Shown here: in pieces, positions 5,633-6,168 of the stretch
Position numbering within the stretch: position 1 is the first letter of the stretch
Layout of the letters: each line of letters opens with the position of its first letter
Origin: an uncultured Actinomyces sp.
GTDB taxonomy: Bacteria; Actinomycetota; Actinomycetes; Actinomycetales; Actinomycetaceae
Direction: 5' to 3'
DNA length: 6,168 bases
Assembly: GCA_902773415.1 (NCBI GenBank)
Contig: CACYEE010000021.1
Coordinates: forward strand, 1 to 6,168
Translations under genes and position numbers: made by a program
The notes under the pieces: model-generated
Seen by the model: only the letters and a program-made list of their open reading frames with translations
What the model was told of the DNA's origin: nothing
Database searches by the model: none

Positions 5633-6093
5633 GAAGCGACGGGCGGGAAACCATTTCGCCCGGCCCGCAGGCCGCGACGTCCCGGGCAAGTTCGCGAGAG
5701 AGTCCGCGCGCTTCGAGGGCGACGTGCCGTTCGGCAAGGGCCCGAGCCGCAAGGGCAACGGCTCGAAGCCGCGTCGCACTGCCGTCGTCGAGCACGTCGC
5801 GCAAGGCGACGCGGACAGTTCGCTCGTACAGCGCCATCATGCGGGAAGCGTGCGCTGTGGCCCGGGCCCTTCCAATTTCCGCATGGCAGATTGCGAAGGG
5901 TCGGCATCGCGCTGTCCGTAGTCGCCCTCGGGGAGCAATGGCAAGACGCTTTCCCGGACTTCTGCACCCGTGCAGACACGTTCCATGCCTGTCGCGGACA
6001 CCGAGTACGCCACCTTCGTCTCTCTGAACTTGGGCCATGAGGCGAAGAGACCATCGCCTTGCAGCGCGACGTCCACGGCCTCGCGGGCCAGGC
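5619..6093 (-). pseudogene. Unidentified gene remnant, frameshifted and truncated at its 5' end
   Basis: Read leftward, one frame from about 6093 gives protein-like text (LAREAVDVALQGDGLFASW, then ETKVAYSVSATGMERVCTGA and EVRESVLPLLPEGDYG) and stops at 5839-5837. A second frame takes over near 5840-5890 with MMALYERTVRVALRDVLDDG, then RAVALAARALAERHVALEA and RGLSRELARDVAACG, ending at 5619. Neither frame alone looks like a whole gene, but joined they look like the C-terminal part of one mostly helical protein, so a frameshift is inferred. I do not recognise the family. The protein-like text starts exactly where repeat copy 8 ends (6094), and upstream of it the frame only translates the repeat. 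The weaker alternative is chance open frames in GC-rich DNA. Confidence 0.5.
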
Positions 6094-6114
6094 GTGACAA
6101 CGGGGTCAGATCCC
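6094..6114 (+). repeat. REP-like palindromic repeat, copy 8
   Basis: On the plus strand: foot GTGAC, spacer AAC, palindrome GGGGTCAGATCCC. The C-to-T change in the right arm leaves a G.T wobble on the GTGAC strand. It directly abuts the minus-strand gene remnant. Confidence 0.82.
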
Positions 6115-6156
6115 AACGACACTCGTCCGCCACACCGAACCACACACCCGACGAAC

Positions 6157-6168
6157 GCGACAACAGGG
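6157..6168 (+). repeat. Possible further repeat copy cut by the window edge
   Basis: The last 12 bases, GCGACAACAGGG, match the first 12 of the repeat (GTGACAACGGGG in copy 8) at 10 positions, 63 bp after copy 8 begins. The palindrome itself is outside the window, so this is tentative. Confidence 0.25.

Noticed and set aside
4568..5779. A 403-codon open frame on the minus strand across the flavodoxin relic and ABM gene
   Set aside because: It is Arg/Pro/Cys-rich with no recognisable motif, and the opposite strand carries unambiguous flavodoxin and ABM text.

Overview
The window is GC-rich, with strong AAGGA-type ribosome sites, and it looks like a chromosomal accessory stretch from an actinobacterium. 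The mix of a DHA2-type exporter, a long REP-associated transposase with a C-terminal helix-turn-helix, an acylphosphatase and a Tat-lipoprotein flavodoxin remnant suggests Coriobacteriia (Eggerthella/Slackia-like). That placement is inference; no marker gene is present.

Layout. Positions 1-75 (minus) hold the first 25 codons of a gene that leaves the window. A gene-free stretch of about 400 bp follows, with three copies of a 21-bp imperfect palindrome. At 473-2392 (plus) is a drug:H+ antiporter-type MFS transporter with a C-terminal CBS-domain pair. The next 280 bp hold two adjacent stem-loops, two more palindrome copies in the opposite orientation, an intrinsic-terminator-like hairpin and a TATAAC box. 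At 2675-3715 (plus) is a Y1/HUH REP-associated tyrosine transposase (RAYT). Its end overlaps by 8 bp the end of a convergent acylphosphatase gene (3708-4037, minus). Further palindrome copies lie upstream of that gene.

The right third is a decaying redox cluster. It contains the N-terminal stub of an aldo/keto reductase (from 4470) and a flavodoxin relic (4754 to about 5290) with a lost start codon, a frameshift and an internal deletion. Next to these is an intact antibiotic-biosynthesis-monooxygenase-family protein (5306-5632). A frameshifted minus-strand gene remnant (5619-6093) is cut off exactly at another palindrome copy.

How it fits together. The main system is a RAYT plus its dispersed substrate-like repeats: eight clear copies, one degenerate copy and possibly one cut by the window edge. 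The repeats lie outside intact genes. The copies nearest the transposase flank it in inverted orientation with their GTGAC feet outward. Most base changes inside the palindrome keep pairing only on the GTGAC strand, as expected if that strand is the folded, recognised one. REP/RAYT pairs are a known class; this repeat and the domain layout of this RAYT may be a lineage-specific version. The CBS-fused exporter is the other architecture worth attention.
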